A DNA stretch of 64,000 nucleotides from Aradus depressus (GCA_963662175.1 OY759221.1:13989027-14053026); one strand, 5' to 3'. Shown: positions 53,195 to 64,000, counted from the first letter of the stretch. Made by a program: numbers and translations. The notes: a model not told the origin generated them from the sequence alone.

Positions 53195-54305
53195 CCTCAA
53201 ATCTTCAACCATAAAGAGTGGTGGATCTCTCAGGAAAACAGGACAGCTTAACCAACTTCTCATCCTTAGTCATCTGGCATCTCTATCAACACCTTCTTGC
53301 ACCTACCACGCTTGGGTTCACTGTGACCTCAGAAAAGGACGTAACATCGTCTCGAAAAATTGTCAGGAGAAAGAAGACAAGTCTAAAATATTTGACTGGA
53401 AAAAATGAACCACTTCCTGCTGCTCCCCTCCTCGACGCTACGACCATCAAGTGTGCTGATCTAAAGAAACTCCTCCTATTTTTTTATTTTATTTTTTCCT
53501 TTTCCGCAGGGCGATGGGAATACTTACAACGAAGGGATGCACGTGCATTCCCAACAGTGTGGTGCCTCGTCGTGGGTTACCACTAAAACCACCCCCCTGA
53601 GCTCTTGGGTGCTTTCATCCCTGGTGTGGGACCATAACACCCTCTTCGTCCCTGCGGAAGAACCATAGCTGTAGTTTCTGGAGTGCGCTGAAACTCGGAA
53701 AGTTCATGCCGGGTTAGGACCGCCAGGTGTTATTGTCATCGGGGTTCCGCCAAGGCTCGAGGTTAGGAGGTGTTTTTTCGCCTCCTCCACTCCGCTACAA
53801 ATTGGGTGAATGCCGAGTAACATGACTCGGCCACCAGCTGCGCAGGGTCAGTCCCATGTACGATCCGGTCAAGCGTATCAACGCCGCCCTAGTCCTCCTA
53901 TCTCTCTGTGTCCACTGACACCATCACATGGCATTCCCCTCAAACCTCCTGCCTCCTCACTCTAGAGTTTTCCACTCTTACATTACACTCTTACCCTCGG
54001 CATTTCATCCATCAAGTGCTACGTTGCTAAAGAAACTCCTCCTATCTCTCCCTGTCTAAGGCAACACCAAATTCTCATCCCTTATTGGCATCCGCTCCAA
54101 CCTCCTGCCTACTCAATTCTAGGATACTTACATTACCCTCCTACCCTCGGCACTACAACCATTAAGAAAGCTGGCCTCCAGAGTCACCTCAACTTCCCAT
54201 TCCTTCTCCTGTCTCCTCGCTCAGGTTTTCCCACACTTTCCCTCCCAGGAGCTACGAAGCCTCAGCACCACAATAATCAAAAGTGTTGGTTTCCTAAAGA
54301 AATTC
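53195..54305. repeat. Pyrimidine-rich diverged tandem region
   Basis: Variants of ATCAAGTG...CTAAAGAAACTCCTCCTAT recur near 53450, 54012 and 54280, with related CCTCCTGCCT...CACTCTTAC...CCCTCGGCA blocks between. Units are about 130-140 bp, diverged, CT-rich on the plus strand. An insertion at 53480-53892 separates the first unit. Confidence 0.55.
53480..53892 (-). mobile_element. GC-rich retroposon insertion with 9-bp target duplication
   Basis: TCCTCCTAT at 53471-53479 and 53893-53901 flank a 413-bp insert. In the minus sense the insert is GC-rich and ends in an A-rich tail (GGAAAAGGAAAAAATAAAAT). This is the structure of a 5'-truncated LINE or SINE 3' end. Minus-strand frame RVMLLGIHPICSG...EEAKKHLL is open but not recognised. 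Its GC content contrasts strongly with the surroundings. Confidence 0.6.
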
Positions 54306-54699
54306 TTACACACAAAAAAAAAAAAAAAATAATAATAGTTTAAAATAATCTAATAAAAAATAATAATAAATATGTAAAGAGAGTTTCATGATTATACAAA
54401 CTAATGAATACTGAGGATGATTATTCAAATGAGAGCAGAGTACAGGATAACTACTTAAATGCCACGTAAAAATTATAGCCATAATTATTTCTAAGCCACA
54501 TAAAAATTTAAGCCCGCAATTAAATATATTTTTTTTTACTTTTAACAATCATGTGATTATTGCAAAGTGAGTTATTTAAAACTAGAATTGTTTTAAAGAT
54601 AGAAAAGATTACCAGAAATTTTGATCTGTTTTCATCATTTCTATTTTCCATGGTACAAAAAAAACAGTTTGACACTGAGTATCAGCAATCCATAAGTGA
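54306..54699. other. Unannotated flank
   Basis: Poly(A) at about 54307-54321, possibly the tail of the CT-rich region. AT-rich afterwards. Confidence 0.4.
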
Positions 54700-55110
54700 G
54701 AAAACGTTAGCTTTCCAGCTGAATCAGCCAGAGGGCTTATTTTTAAAACCTAATATCTCCGTATAGAATGGATACGTAGAACCAATTGTGTATTTGTATC
54801 GAGAAGTCTTTAAGTAAATCACTTTTACTTCCGCAGTTATACGATGTATTGTTGTGGTTTGTGTGCTTTTGTGAACATTAAAAATGCCGATGTAATGAAT
54901 TTGACCCATTATATGATATTACGAAATATCATATGTAAATCCTAATCCCCATAAGGATGACAAAATTAGTTTTCCGGGAAAATAGGCGAAAGGAAATGAG
55001 GGGCTCAACTCAAAAACTCTAATAACTGCCGATGTTATGCATTTAACGACACGAAATTTAGTATGAGGAATCAGGAATGTAAATCAACTATGGATTCCGC
55101 GTTTTAATCT
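54700..55110 (-). repeat. TTCCCC repeat copies, decayed
   Basis: CTTTCCAGCTGAATCAGCCA, ACCTAATATCTCCGTATAGA, AATAACTGCCGATGTTATGC, GTAAATCAACTATGGATTCC. Confidence 0.6.
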
Positions 55111-55126
55111 ATAGTTGACTTACATT

Positions 55127-55350
55127 CACCGGTCGCTCAGTGGTTCGCGTACTTGCCTTCTGAGCTCAAGGTCGTGGATTCGAAACCCGACCGAGGCCCT
55201 TAGTTTATTTTATCTGGGAGGTAAAAGGGTAAAATTTATGACTCCCACAGTAGAGTCGGGCTCATGTCCACCAGAGTGACGAAAGAGCGCTCTGGTAGGC
55301 GATATGTGCGATACCTCGTAGTTAAAGCCAGGGCATGAGTCATAATAACT
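55127..55350 (+). mobile_element. SINE, internally deleted, within an inverted target
   Basis: ACCGGTCGCTCAGTGGTTCG head with a good B-box (GGATTCGAAACCC). The middle body (CGTCCTTCGG to TAGGTGAATA) is deleted. Ends GGGCATGAGTCATAATAACT. Flanks GTTTTAATCTATAGTT and AACTATAGATTAAAAC are perfect reverse complements (16 bp). Confidence 0.88.
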
Positions 55351-55455
55351 AACTATAGATTAAAACGGCCGATTGGTGATGGAGCGAAAGTAAGAACTTA
55401 GTTGATTAACGACGTTTCGTGCATTGCCGGTGATACACCGACAAGTTTTTTGATT
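55351..55455 (-). repeat. TTCCCC repeat terminal fragment
   Basis: GATTGGTGATGGAGCGAAAG to GGTGATACACCGACAAGTTT. Confidence 0.7.
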
Positions 55456-56440
55456 TGCAGGTATATCACAAAGAAAAGGGGACTGTTTGGAGGAAATCCG
55501 GTAATTTCGCCCACTTCCAATTATCCTGTCACTAGACGACAATTCAAATAATAACAACATATTTTCGGACTGGGGAAGTAGATTAGTGTTGATCCTCGAC
55601 AGTTTTTTCAATTAATTGATCTCTCTCTCTCTCTGTATTTCCTCATCATTGCTTAGCTTTGTTGAACGATTGCTCTGACTGGTAGAATGAGAATGAATAT
55701 GAGAAATTTACATAGACAGGGGGGGGGGGGGGGGAGGGGTGGGGGGTTGCAGCTCGTTTGACCTAGTTCATGCTGAGGGAAAACCAATTTTCTCACCATC
55801 TCAATTTACAGTTGAATTGCTTCTGACAGCGCGTTTAATAGGAACCTACTGTGAAAAAAACAGCTAAAGTACTGTCATCAGCAGGAAAATCAGTATCCAT
55901 CCAATAACAAAAATATCCAATAAAAAAAAAAGTAAAAATCTAACAAATAGTTAGTTGTTACCATAGCTGCTAAGAAGCATTAGTTTTGAGAGAGGTTGTG
56001 ATCAGTGGTTGATATAAAAAAAATCTAGTTTTTTTTCACATTTTTGGGGCGTATAACTTCGGTCTTATTGGTCCCATATCAAATCTGACAACACAATAAA
56101 GATTGGAAATTTAATAAGGAACATTTTTGGTAAGCATCAATTTTTCGATAGGACTAACTGTTTTCCCGTAAATCTAGCAAATGCTTAAAAAAATGAGTTT
56201 TTAAACTACATTTTAGGACGGTTTACGGCATGTATCTGGCAAACCGGGTTACCTGCGAAAAATCATACTTCAGGTGCTATTAATAGTGTTATTAATCAAA
56301 CCAAACAAATTAGGCGGTTATTATTAATAATAGCCGGTAGTTATCAATACTAACAGAATTATATTAGACTGACTAACATATACACAATTGCTACCGAAAG
56401 TGAACTACGATATATAAGCCCTACGCGGGCAACCCACTAC
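55456..56440. other. Unannotated flank
   Basis: CT microsatellite at 55620-55635 and a poly(G) run at about 55719-55746. AT-rich otherwise, with no gene. Confidence 0.45.
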
Positions 56441-56743
56441 GGAGTTATAACTAGCAACTCAGAGGTAGTGTGGTTGACTACTGAACTCAAGAAGGGCCGA
56501 TATAAAATTTTGAGCATGCCATTCTTCGGATGGGACGTTAACCCATAGCGATGGTTCCGAGCCTGTACGATTTCAGGTACTCGTTAAAGACTCCTACCCC
56601 AGGTGAATAAAATTTAAGAATAGGCAACATTTAGAACTCTCATAGTAGATTTGGGCTCATATCCACCAGAGCGACGAAAGAGCGTTCTGGTATTAGGCGA
56701 TATGACCTTGTAGTTAAAGTCCGGCGTGAGTCACAATAACTAG
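56441..56743 (+). mobile_element. SINE, older subfamily, decayed head
   Basis: ACTCAGAGGTAGTGTGGTTG head remnant (B-box lost), body CCATTCTTCGGATGGGACGT, ends GGCGTGAGTCACAATAACT. Confidence 0.85.
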
Positions 56744-56979
56744 AAATTTAAAATTCCCTGTGAGAATTTTTTTTCATATCTATTTGCAGACAGATACTTG
56801 GCTGGTTTTACTAACACCACAAGTCTTCTCTTTCAATTTTTTCTACAACTTTTACTTACAAAAGTATCTTATAGCATGTACTTAGGCGCTAAAGTAAAAT
56901 GGTCTCAATTTTCGTCCGATTTCGTCCGATTAGCATATTTGCTTGTTGTATTTATTTTTGAACAGTTGTAAATATCTGT

Positions 56980-57290
56980 TTGTAAAAAAAAAAAAAAAAA
57001 AAAAAATCATCAAAATAATACAGTTAACGTCCTCAGAAGCGCAGAAATCCTATGAAACCAATTCTTGTATTATGAGTACCAAAAAAAAAAAAAAAAAAAA
57101 TCAACAAAATAATACAGTTAACGTCCTCAGAAGCGCAGAAAACCTATGAAACCAATTATTGTATTATGAGTACCAAAAAAAAAAAAAAATCAACAAAATA
57201 ATACAGTTAACGTCCTCAGAAGCGCAGAAAACCTATGAAACCAATTCTTGTATTATGAGTACCAAAAAAAAAAAAAAAAAAAATCAAAGA
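56980..57290 (+). repeat. Poly(A)-linked tandem array, about 92-bp unit
   Basis: ACAGTTAACGTCCTCAGAAG recurs at about 57021, 57114 and 57204. Units end CTTGTATTATGAGTACC followed by 16-22 A, and a fourth poly(A) closes the array. A retroposon-like unit with its tail was amplified head to tail. Confidence 0.9.
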
Positions 57291-57817
57291 TTTATAATAG
57301 GATTATTATTTTTGTAGGTTAATATCAATTGTCATGCTAATGGGACAATGGTTGGTTGGCGCTCACAATGGTGGCGAGCTAGAATTACTTTTCCGATCAT
57401 TGTGAGTCGTAACGTTGCCCCCTCAGCCCCACATGACAAAAAATAAGGCGCCACATTGTCCTTTAGATTGGGAAAGTACAGCAAAACCTAATCCCGATTT
57501 TTTCCCTGTTTGTGGAGTTTCAAGGGAGGGGAACGAATAGTCTACAAGGGATATTTCCAAATATGCTTCCTCTCCTCTCGGCCAACATATCCAAGTCCTA
57601 TTAGACCCCTCCCCACTTCTCCTCTCTGATTTCCCCCATCTCCAATAATTTATCCCGACAAAATCCCCCTTCTTACAGCATCCCTCTCCAACTATATCCC
57701 CTCAAGATCTTGAAGTAAACAAGATGATTTCGCAAAAGGAGCAAAACAAAAAAAATACTTATTTTCTCAGGGAAAGATTATTCTAATTTTCACGTTTTGG
57801 AAATAGTTGTTGCGGTT
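57291..57817. other. Unannotated flank
   Basis: Pyrimidine-rich from 57560 to 57700. No gene recognised. Confidence 0.4.
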
Positions 57818-58735
57818 CATATATGGGCTTTAACTACATGGTTATATCGCCTACTACCAGAGCGCCCTTTCGTCGCTTTGGACATGAGCCACTACTATGA
57901 GAACCCTAAATTCTGTCCAATCAGGTTTATTGACCTAGGATTAGGGTTGCCATCTCAAATTTTTGAAACCCCTGACTGCAGCGGTAAAAAACCCGGACAA
58001 AACAAGGACTTATCTCATTAAAAACCAGGACAGATCAGACTCAAAATTTTTTACTAAATATTTTAAAATTTATATAAATCTTTATTGTATTGGAACGTAC
58101 AAAGTTTTACTTAGAACAAACTACATCTTTTTCTTTAAATTTTGATACTTTTCTTACAAGTAATTTCTTGACAAATAATTAACAATCTTTTACTTCTAAG
58201 ACAGTCTCATATTTTTCAGTGTTCCCAATTTGTCTGAGAACATCACAATTATTAAGTTGTTAACACGTTTGTGTTGACACGTTTGATTATATCAAGCAAT
58301 TTTTAGAATAAGAAAACTGTTAACGGACAATTTTTTCGGAGAATCAAATACAGCATGAACTAAAAACAATATAGTTAATAAACAGGTGGGATACAAATCG
58401 ATTCCCAAAAAAGTATCGATACACCCTAGTGGCAATTATTAAAGTTAAATATTGATTCCATTCAGATACGCGTAAAACAATAAAAATACATCCATAGAAC
58501 CATTTTTTATATAATTTTTGAACTTTTTAATAAAAAGAAACAAAAATCAAAAACCCGGACATTTTGAAAAAAGTACCCCGGACAGCCCCCCCCAGTCAAA
58601 AAAATAGGACATGTCCTGGAAAACCCGGACGGATGGCAACCCGACCTAGGATAGTCTTTAACGAGTACCTGGCATCGTACAGACTCGGGACCATCGCTTA
58701 ACGTTCCCTCCAAAGGACGACGTGCTCAAGTTTTT
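57818..58735 (-). mobile_element. SINE split by a TIR transposon
   Basis: Tail part 57818-57941 (ATGGGCTTTAACTACATGGT to CTATTGACC-type junction) and head-side part 58643-58735 (CTTTAACGAGTACCTGGCAT to GACGACGTGCTCAAG) form one reverse SINE. The tRNA-like head itself is absent. Confidence 0.85.
57942..58642. mobile_element. Short DNA transposon with GGGTTGCCATC termini
   Basis: About 701 bp. Ends GGGTTGCCATC (left) and GATGGCAACCC (right) are 11-bp perfect inverted repeats. The direct repeat GACCTAGGAT lies at 57932-57941 and 58643-58652. Subterminal AACCCGGAC motifs occur near both ends. No transposase. The 8-10-bp duplication and terminus type suggest a hAT-like MITE, but the superfamily is not certain. 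Confidence 0.75.
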
Positions 58736-58814
58736 TTTTTCTTTATTCATCAGTCCTACTTGAAAATTGGTACAAATTGTTGGTAAGAAATTAAGAAAAC
58801 GAGAGTTGTCCATA

Positions 58815-58905
58815 TTAGTTAGTTACTCCTACCTAGGTTTATTCACTTAAGTACCTGACATCCACAGGCTCAGGACCATCGCTTAACGTCCCATCCCATC
58901 CAACT
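58815..58905 (-). mobile_element. SINE fragment
   Basis: CCTACCTAGGTTTATTCACT, AAGTACCTGACATC, CAGGACCATCGCTTAACGTC. Body only. Confidence 0.75.
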
Positions 58906-59569
58906 TTTTCTAATTATTTCTAGGAAGGAGGTAAACGAAACTCATAACGAATTTTCTGTACGTCTTTCCCACAAAGATATTTTGAAAGTTCTGTTCTGAG
59001 AGTTTCAACATCTTTCGACCATATTAATACTCCTCAAACATATATTCGCGAGAATAATTAGTTATTCGTCAATATCCTCAGTTTTTCAGCTCTCATTTTC
59101 GTAATCTATTACGGACAAATCTCAAGATGAATAAATTAATCCGAAAAATGAAAACCTTGTTTTTTTTTCATCTACTCCTTACGTTTCCTCGTCTGCGAAA
59201 ACGAGGTCTCGCTGACTCAAATACCTCGCTATACCTCTGGATTTACACACTCCTCTGCACCTATGCGCAGATAGTCTATCTGTCGCAAGGACTATGATCA
59301 CGGTGGAGATATTCGAAGGACATTTCACAATCATCATATACCCACAGGATGAAATAGAGCAAATCCGGTGTACAGAACTGTTGAAATTACTTCAGTACCA
59401 AGGTGATATCAATGTGTTTTTTTACGCTCAGTGGAACACAGAAAAAACCGCAATGTGCCTCAACTAATAGCTCAGATGCGATTTCAAAAATGTTATTTAA
59501 TTTCTCACTCTTTGTTTTCAACTTTCATATTTCGAAATGTTTTATTTAGGGTTTTGTAACTACTTTCCT
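58906..59569. other. Unannotated flank
   Basis: No repeat or gene recognised. Confidence 0.4.
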
Positions 59570-59800
59570 AGCTATACGAGGAATCGATAATTATCGATTA
59601 TAATCGGTCAGAAAATGTTCAGTTTTACCGGAATTTCTTCTTTTCCAACACCTGATCCCAAAAATGACTGTGGGTTTCTGTGAACACAATAACTTTCAAT
59701 AGTACGCATCTATCAACACGAAATTTTATATACATGTGCAAACACCTATTGATTTTCATCCAAATCGGCCAAAGAGAAGAGGGGGATGTAACGAATGAAT
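59570..59800 (-). repeat. TTCCCC repeat fragment
   Basis: TCGGTCAGAAAATGTTCAGT, TTTTACCGGAATTTCTTC, TCAACACGAAATTTTATATA, GATTTTCATCCAAATCGGCC. Confidence 0.75.
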
Positions 59801-59816
59801 TTATTAGTAATATTAT

Positions 59817-59920
59817 TTTATACTGATTTAATTTCTATTCATTTATTAATTTTATTTTTTATCGTTATTATTAACAATAATGATAAAAAATAAAATGAAT
59901 AGAAATTAAATGAGTATACC
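59817..59920. repeat. Palindrome next to the TA tract
   Basis: TTTAATTTCTATTCATTTAT... and ...TGAATAGAAATTAAATGAG are reverse complements around a centre at about 59873 (GTTATTATTAACAATAATGA). Arms of about 48 bp with small gaps. Confidence 0.75.
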
Positions 59921-60588
<668 letters not shown>

Positions 60589-60611
60589 CTCTCTTTATAT
60601 ATGTGTAATTC

Positions 60612-60770
60612 CTAATGCACGAGCTTGTCTACTGAGCTCAAAAAAACCTTGAGGATGCTCTTCTTCAAATGAGGCGATAAGCGATAGCCCGAGGTAAGTG
60701 TAAGGTACTCGTTAAAAACAAACCCCCTGGTAGTAGGAACTAGTAATTAAAGTCCGGGCATGGGTCCACA
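60612..60770 (+). mobile_element. SINE, divergent and shortened
   Basis: ACGAGCTTGTCTACTGAGCT, AAAAAACCTTGAGGATGCTC, AAGGTACTCGTTAAAAAC, AGTAATTAAAGTCCGGGCAT. Older subfamily with heavy deletions. Confidence 0.8.
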
Positions 60771-60799
60771 ATATCTAACTAATTACAATTCCTAAAATA

Positions 60800-61005
60800 C
60801 AGTTAGTTATTATGATTCATGCCCGGGCATTAACTATAAGGGTCATATTGTCTACTACCAGAGCGCTCTTTCGTCGCTCTGTTGGACATGAGACCGAATG
60901 GCGTGTTTAAGGTTTTTCCACCTTCCTGATAAAAAACTTAAGGGCCTCGGCCGGGTTTCGAACCCGCGATCTTGAGCTCAGTAGGCTAGCATGCTACTAG
61001 CATGA
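60800..61005 (-). mobile_element. SINE, older subfamily
   Basis: GTTAGTTATTATGATTCATG tail, GGGTTTCGAACCCGCGATCT with a perfect B-box, central body deleted between GACCGAATG and GCGTGTTTAAGG. Three SINEs therefore lie within 760 bp in alternating orientation. Confidence 0.88.
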
Positions 61006-61679
61006 AATAAATATCACTATTAAGTAGCTCCGTAACAAATAGATACAGCTAGAAGAATGAACATCTGTGACAACGTCATCTATGAATTGTCCTCAGTTCT
61101 TAACAAGGTCACGAATGGAGAATATCCCCTGCACATCTACCATCATTCCGGACCACTTGACAAAAGGGTCCTACATTTTTCTTCTTCACATTCTACTCCA
61201 ACCTGGAGATGATGTGGACAGATGATGTGAGTTAAGAGAGCCCCGTCACTGCTGATGACCTGACTAAGCTATGCCGAGACGGTGCTCTAATGACGGTGGA
61301 TCAGTGAATACAAAGAGACCCCCCGTTAACGATGTTCCCTCCCGTTAATCAGACAACGGCTTGCCTTAGTCTAGACCACAGACAGGAGTGAACAATTGCT
61401 TTCAAGGATAGACAATATACCTACAAGACATATTAACCATCGTCCAAAACGGTGAAAGAGGAAAAACTTTGAAAGTACAGAGAAGTTGATAAAAGGTTTT
61501 GTCTCTTTTTCTATTGAATGCATATAATTTATTAATGTATAAATTATTATATTTCCAAATTTACAATGCTTATTCAAGAGATTTCTTCTGAAGGGCCACA
61601 AAGAACAGAATAATCAACTAAGATTTCTTCTGAAGATCCACAAAGGATCTTTGATGTATCAGAGATCTCTGAGCCTAAT
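61006..61679. other. Unannotated flank
   Basis: Balanced composition at 61060-61380 but no conserved protein or splice structure recognised. GATTTCTTCTGAAG repeats at about 61580 and 61622. Confidence 0.4.
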
Positions 61680-61770
61680 ATCTGCCGATGTAATGAATGC
61701 ATCGACGAAATTCGAATTCAGAAGTCCATATCAACTATTGATCTCACGAGGGAAAGATTGATATTATTCA
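61680..61770 (-). repeat. TTCCCC repeat scrap
   Basis: TCTGCCGATGTAATGAATGC and ATATCAACTATTGATCTCAC motifs. Confidence 0.65.
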
Positions 61771-62819
61771 CCAAACTTAAGGCGAGTCTTGGTCAGTTCT
61801 GAAAATGCAGGACCCCCCCCATACACTTCAAAGAAGCTGCACAAATTGCATTCCCCCATACAACATATAACATTTCCCCTACAGAAATTATTATTCCCTT
61901 TCCTATATAATATAATTATCGCTGCAGCAACCCAATAATTGAAGAATAATGTCTAAAGGACTTCTCTAACTAGTCTAACTCGTCTTCATCGTAGAGCGCT
62001 AGTGGCTATTACTGCATCCGCAAATTGTGCATGATTGAGTCCTCCATCAAGTAGGTAAATGGGAGTTGCCGTTAGTCTCCTCAAGAAAATTGCATTTTGA
62101 CACATCAATTGCAATGACACGGCGAGCATGCTACATCAAGTGTCTTGTCATTTCGGGGAATTGACAAGACACACGTATACAGCCTGTCATTTACAAAATA
62201 AAACTAGAATTTACAAAACAAGACTATAATTTTTTTTAAGGCCATTAAACCCCCAAAAATGTCGATATGTGAAAGTCGTACAACGAGGTTGTTGTCCCAC
62301 TATCGTGTACGTACTTTCACACATAACAACTTTTGAGAGTTTCCTCCATAGGTGAAGTAACAAGAATTTTGATGGTATCTCTCCCCCATTCCTAAAAAAA
62401 AGTCAGCGTACGCAACCGACCTTAGAAACTGCCATCCAGTTCCAAACAACAATCAGTTGTCGGAATAAAGATTACATAAACATATCGAGGCCGATGGGAG
62501 TCGAACAGTTTACAAAACAAGACTATAATTTTTTTGAGGCCCTCCTGAAATAATTGAATGAAGTACCTATTAAAAAAAAAACTTAAATGATTCCGGTACA
62601 GTTAATTCATCGATCCTTAAAAAAAATGGAAGATATACTCAATGCCCACACGTTAAAGGATTTATCTGATCACATTCTCATTTTTGTCATGTCTGCTTTG
62701 GATAAAAGAGATGGGCTATCAACAGGTTGCCATCCAGTTCCAAAAATCAATCAGATGTCGAAATAAATATTTAATTTATTCATATCGATGCCGATGGGAC
62801 TCGAACGCTCAAACTCTCT
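61771..62819. other. Flank with unexplained inverted and direct repeats
   Basis: Contains a GTGTCTTGTCA/TGACAAGACAC hairpin (about 62141-62173), a TATGTGAAAGT/ACTTTCACACATA pair (62264-62328), a 27-bp direct repeat at 62210-62236 and 62509-62535, and a TGCCATCCAGTTCCAAA ... CGATGGGA-TCGAAC module at 62440-62507 and 62730-62803 with a tRNA-B-box-like end. Confidence 0.5.
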
Positions 62820-62885
62820 CAAAATTGAATCACTGACTGATTACACAACTTCCCCTATACATATAGCTGGGGGGAAAGTAAAAAT
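62820..62885 (+). repeat. TTCCCC repeat right end
   Basis: TTACACAACTTCCCCTATAC then GGGGGGAAAGTA. Confidence 0.75.
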
Positions 62886-63304
62886 AAATAAGAGGAAAAT
62901 GTAGCTACTGAAAAATATATTATTGTAAATTTAGAATCTCCTACACAACCCAAAAGAATTTTTTCCATGAATAAGTTCTCATGTGGCTGTTAGGGAAAAA
63001 AATAAGGTGGTTCTCAGACGAAGAAAAGGGGGAAGTGTTGTATGGGGAGAAGAGGGTAGGAGAAATGAGGAAATGAATAGGGCAAGTGAAGGATCAGACA
63101 AAAGGGTCTAAGTTTGGGAAGGGTAGGGTCCTAAGTCCCCTTACCCAATTCTGAATAATAGGGAACAAGTCGCAGGTCTTCCAGAACAGGAAATGTGGCC
63201 GGTCCAGACAGAATCGACAGACTCAGGACAATATCAACTGTTATTGTGACTGGCAATGGACACTTTTTAAGACCTGGTGACCAACATTAACATTACCAGT
63301 CTAT
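62886..63304. other. Unannotated flank
   Basis: Nothing recognised. Purine-rich at 63020-63120. Confidence 0.4.
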
Positions 63305-63633
63305 AAAAATCAAAAATTCTTCAGTAAATCACCCACAATGTACATCCCCAGCATGAATTAATAAAACTGGTTCCCCCCAAGTTGAGTTACACAGACTCGG
63401 TTTTTGAAGTGAGGACTTCTCCTCTGATCCCTCCCTTCTTTTTGGTCAATTTCGCGAAACATTAATAAGTGCCTTCTTTATGGGGTTGTGAATTTACATA
63501 CTAAATATCGTGTCGATATAATCATTACATTGGCAGTTATTAGAGATTTTGTGTCAAGCCCTTCCACCCCGCCAAGGGCCGATTAAGTAGAAAAACAATA
63601 GGTGTCATCTTTAGAAGGTTATGGATACACATA
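63305..63633 (+). repeat. TTCCCC repeat interrupted by mariner
   Basis: TCAGTAAATCACCCACAATG left end, GTCGATATAATCATTACATT, GGATACACATA at which the mariner inserts (the family continues ...CACATATAAAATTT in intact copies). Confidence 0.8.
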
Positions 63634-64000
63634 GGAAGTCTGTTCAAAAAATACGCGGACGGTTTGAATTACGCGGCTCCAGTTGTTTCCAGGGGAATCC
63701 GCTTGGTGTCGCTAGGTTTGTACAGATCAGCTGATGATAACGCTGTTTCCCGCTTGCAGATATCTTCATTTGTTGATTAGCTAAGCGGTTTTTAGTGAAG
63801 TGCGATTTTTTCGTTTGTCGGATTTCAGAATGAGTGACCTGAGTGAGCAAAGACTTGCTGTGAAATTTTGTGTTAAACTTGGAAAATCTGCGGCTGAAAC
63901 ATTTGCAATGCTCAACACGGCTTACGGTGATGTTGCTATAAAGCGTACGGCATGTTTCAAGTGGCATGAACGTTTTAAGGGTGGTCGACAGTCGATTGAA
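63634..64000 (+). mobile_element. Mariner-family transposon, 5' part
   Basis: Begins GGAAGTCTGTTCAAAAAATA immediately after a TA dinucleotide, the mariner target. A leader of about 195 bp precedes the transposase start. The element runs off the right edge of the window, so the second TIR and TA are not seen. Confidence 0.8.
63830..64000 (+). CDS. Mariner transposase, N-terminal HTH (partial)
   Basis: ATG at 63830 opens 57 codons to the window edge: MSDLSEQRLAVKFCVKLGKS, then AAETFAMLNTAYGDVAIKRT and CFKWHERFKGGRQSIE. This is the first helix-turn-helix of mariner/Tc1-superfamily transposases (R..+FC.KLGKSA.ET..ML..AYG...+....+W..RFK.GR..+E). The frame is intact as far as visible, so the copy could be young. 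The catalytic DD34D domain lies outside the window. Confidence 0.85.
   Translation, partial: MSDLSEQRLAVKFCVKLGKSAAETFAMLNTAYGDVAIKRTACFKWHERFKGGRQSIE

Overview
The window is eukaryotic, intron-dominated, AT-rich DNA, most likely from an insect with a repeat-rich genome. No bacterial-style operons are present, and most open reading frames are random or transposon-derived. The order is not certain. Insect signs are a centaurin-gamma/CenG1A-type gene, CCTAA-type SINE tails that match the arthropod TTAGG telomere unit, and jockey-, mariner-, Harbinger- and Penelope-like relics.

The only host gene I can support lies on the minus strand: an AGAP/centaurin-gamma (CenG1A-like) Arf-GAP with an N-terminal GTPase-like domain. 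Two exons are secure by protein recognition, splice signals and phase: 2073-2178 (P-loop exon) and 563-689 (next part of the G domain). A phase-compatible 5' coding exon with a GC-richer leader lies at 45157-45292. A second possible alternative first exon lies at 22013-22079. If the 45 kb exon is right, 2179-45156 is one 43 kb intron filled with nested repeats, and everything above about 45.5 kb is upstream flank. The gene continues below position 1.

The repeats fall into a few families. (1) A tRNA-derived SINE of about 340 bp, present in more than 25 full or partial copies, with at least two subfamilies; the younger one ends in (AACCT)n. (2) A dispersed element of about 450-500 bp with TACTTCCCC/GGGGAAGTA ends, a hairpin near one end and internal monomers of about 120 bp; it is called here the TTCCCC repeat, and it has generated local tandem arrays at 3.5-4.7, 44.5-44.9 and 45.7-46.2 kb. 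(3) Inverted, palindromic Penelope-like relics carrying hammerhead-ribozyme cores at 8.9, 12.3/12.9 and 19.7 kb, with degraded copies at 24.9, 29.8/30.1, 35.6, 39.5 and 50.6 kb. (4) 5'-truncated LINE copies, two with clear target-site duplications. (5) DNA transposon relics: a PIF/Harbinger element with TTA duplications, hAT fragments, a piggyBac-like tail, a short TIR element inside a SINE, and the 5' part of a mariner running off the right end.

Tandem structures stand out: exactly 20 copies of a 70-bp unit at 41.1-42.5 kb, five copies of a 116-bp tRNA-like unit at 34.2-34.7 kb, five 105-bp units at 21.5-22.0 kb, a poly(A)-linked array at 57.0-57.3 kb and a long (TA)n tract at 59.9-60.2 kb.
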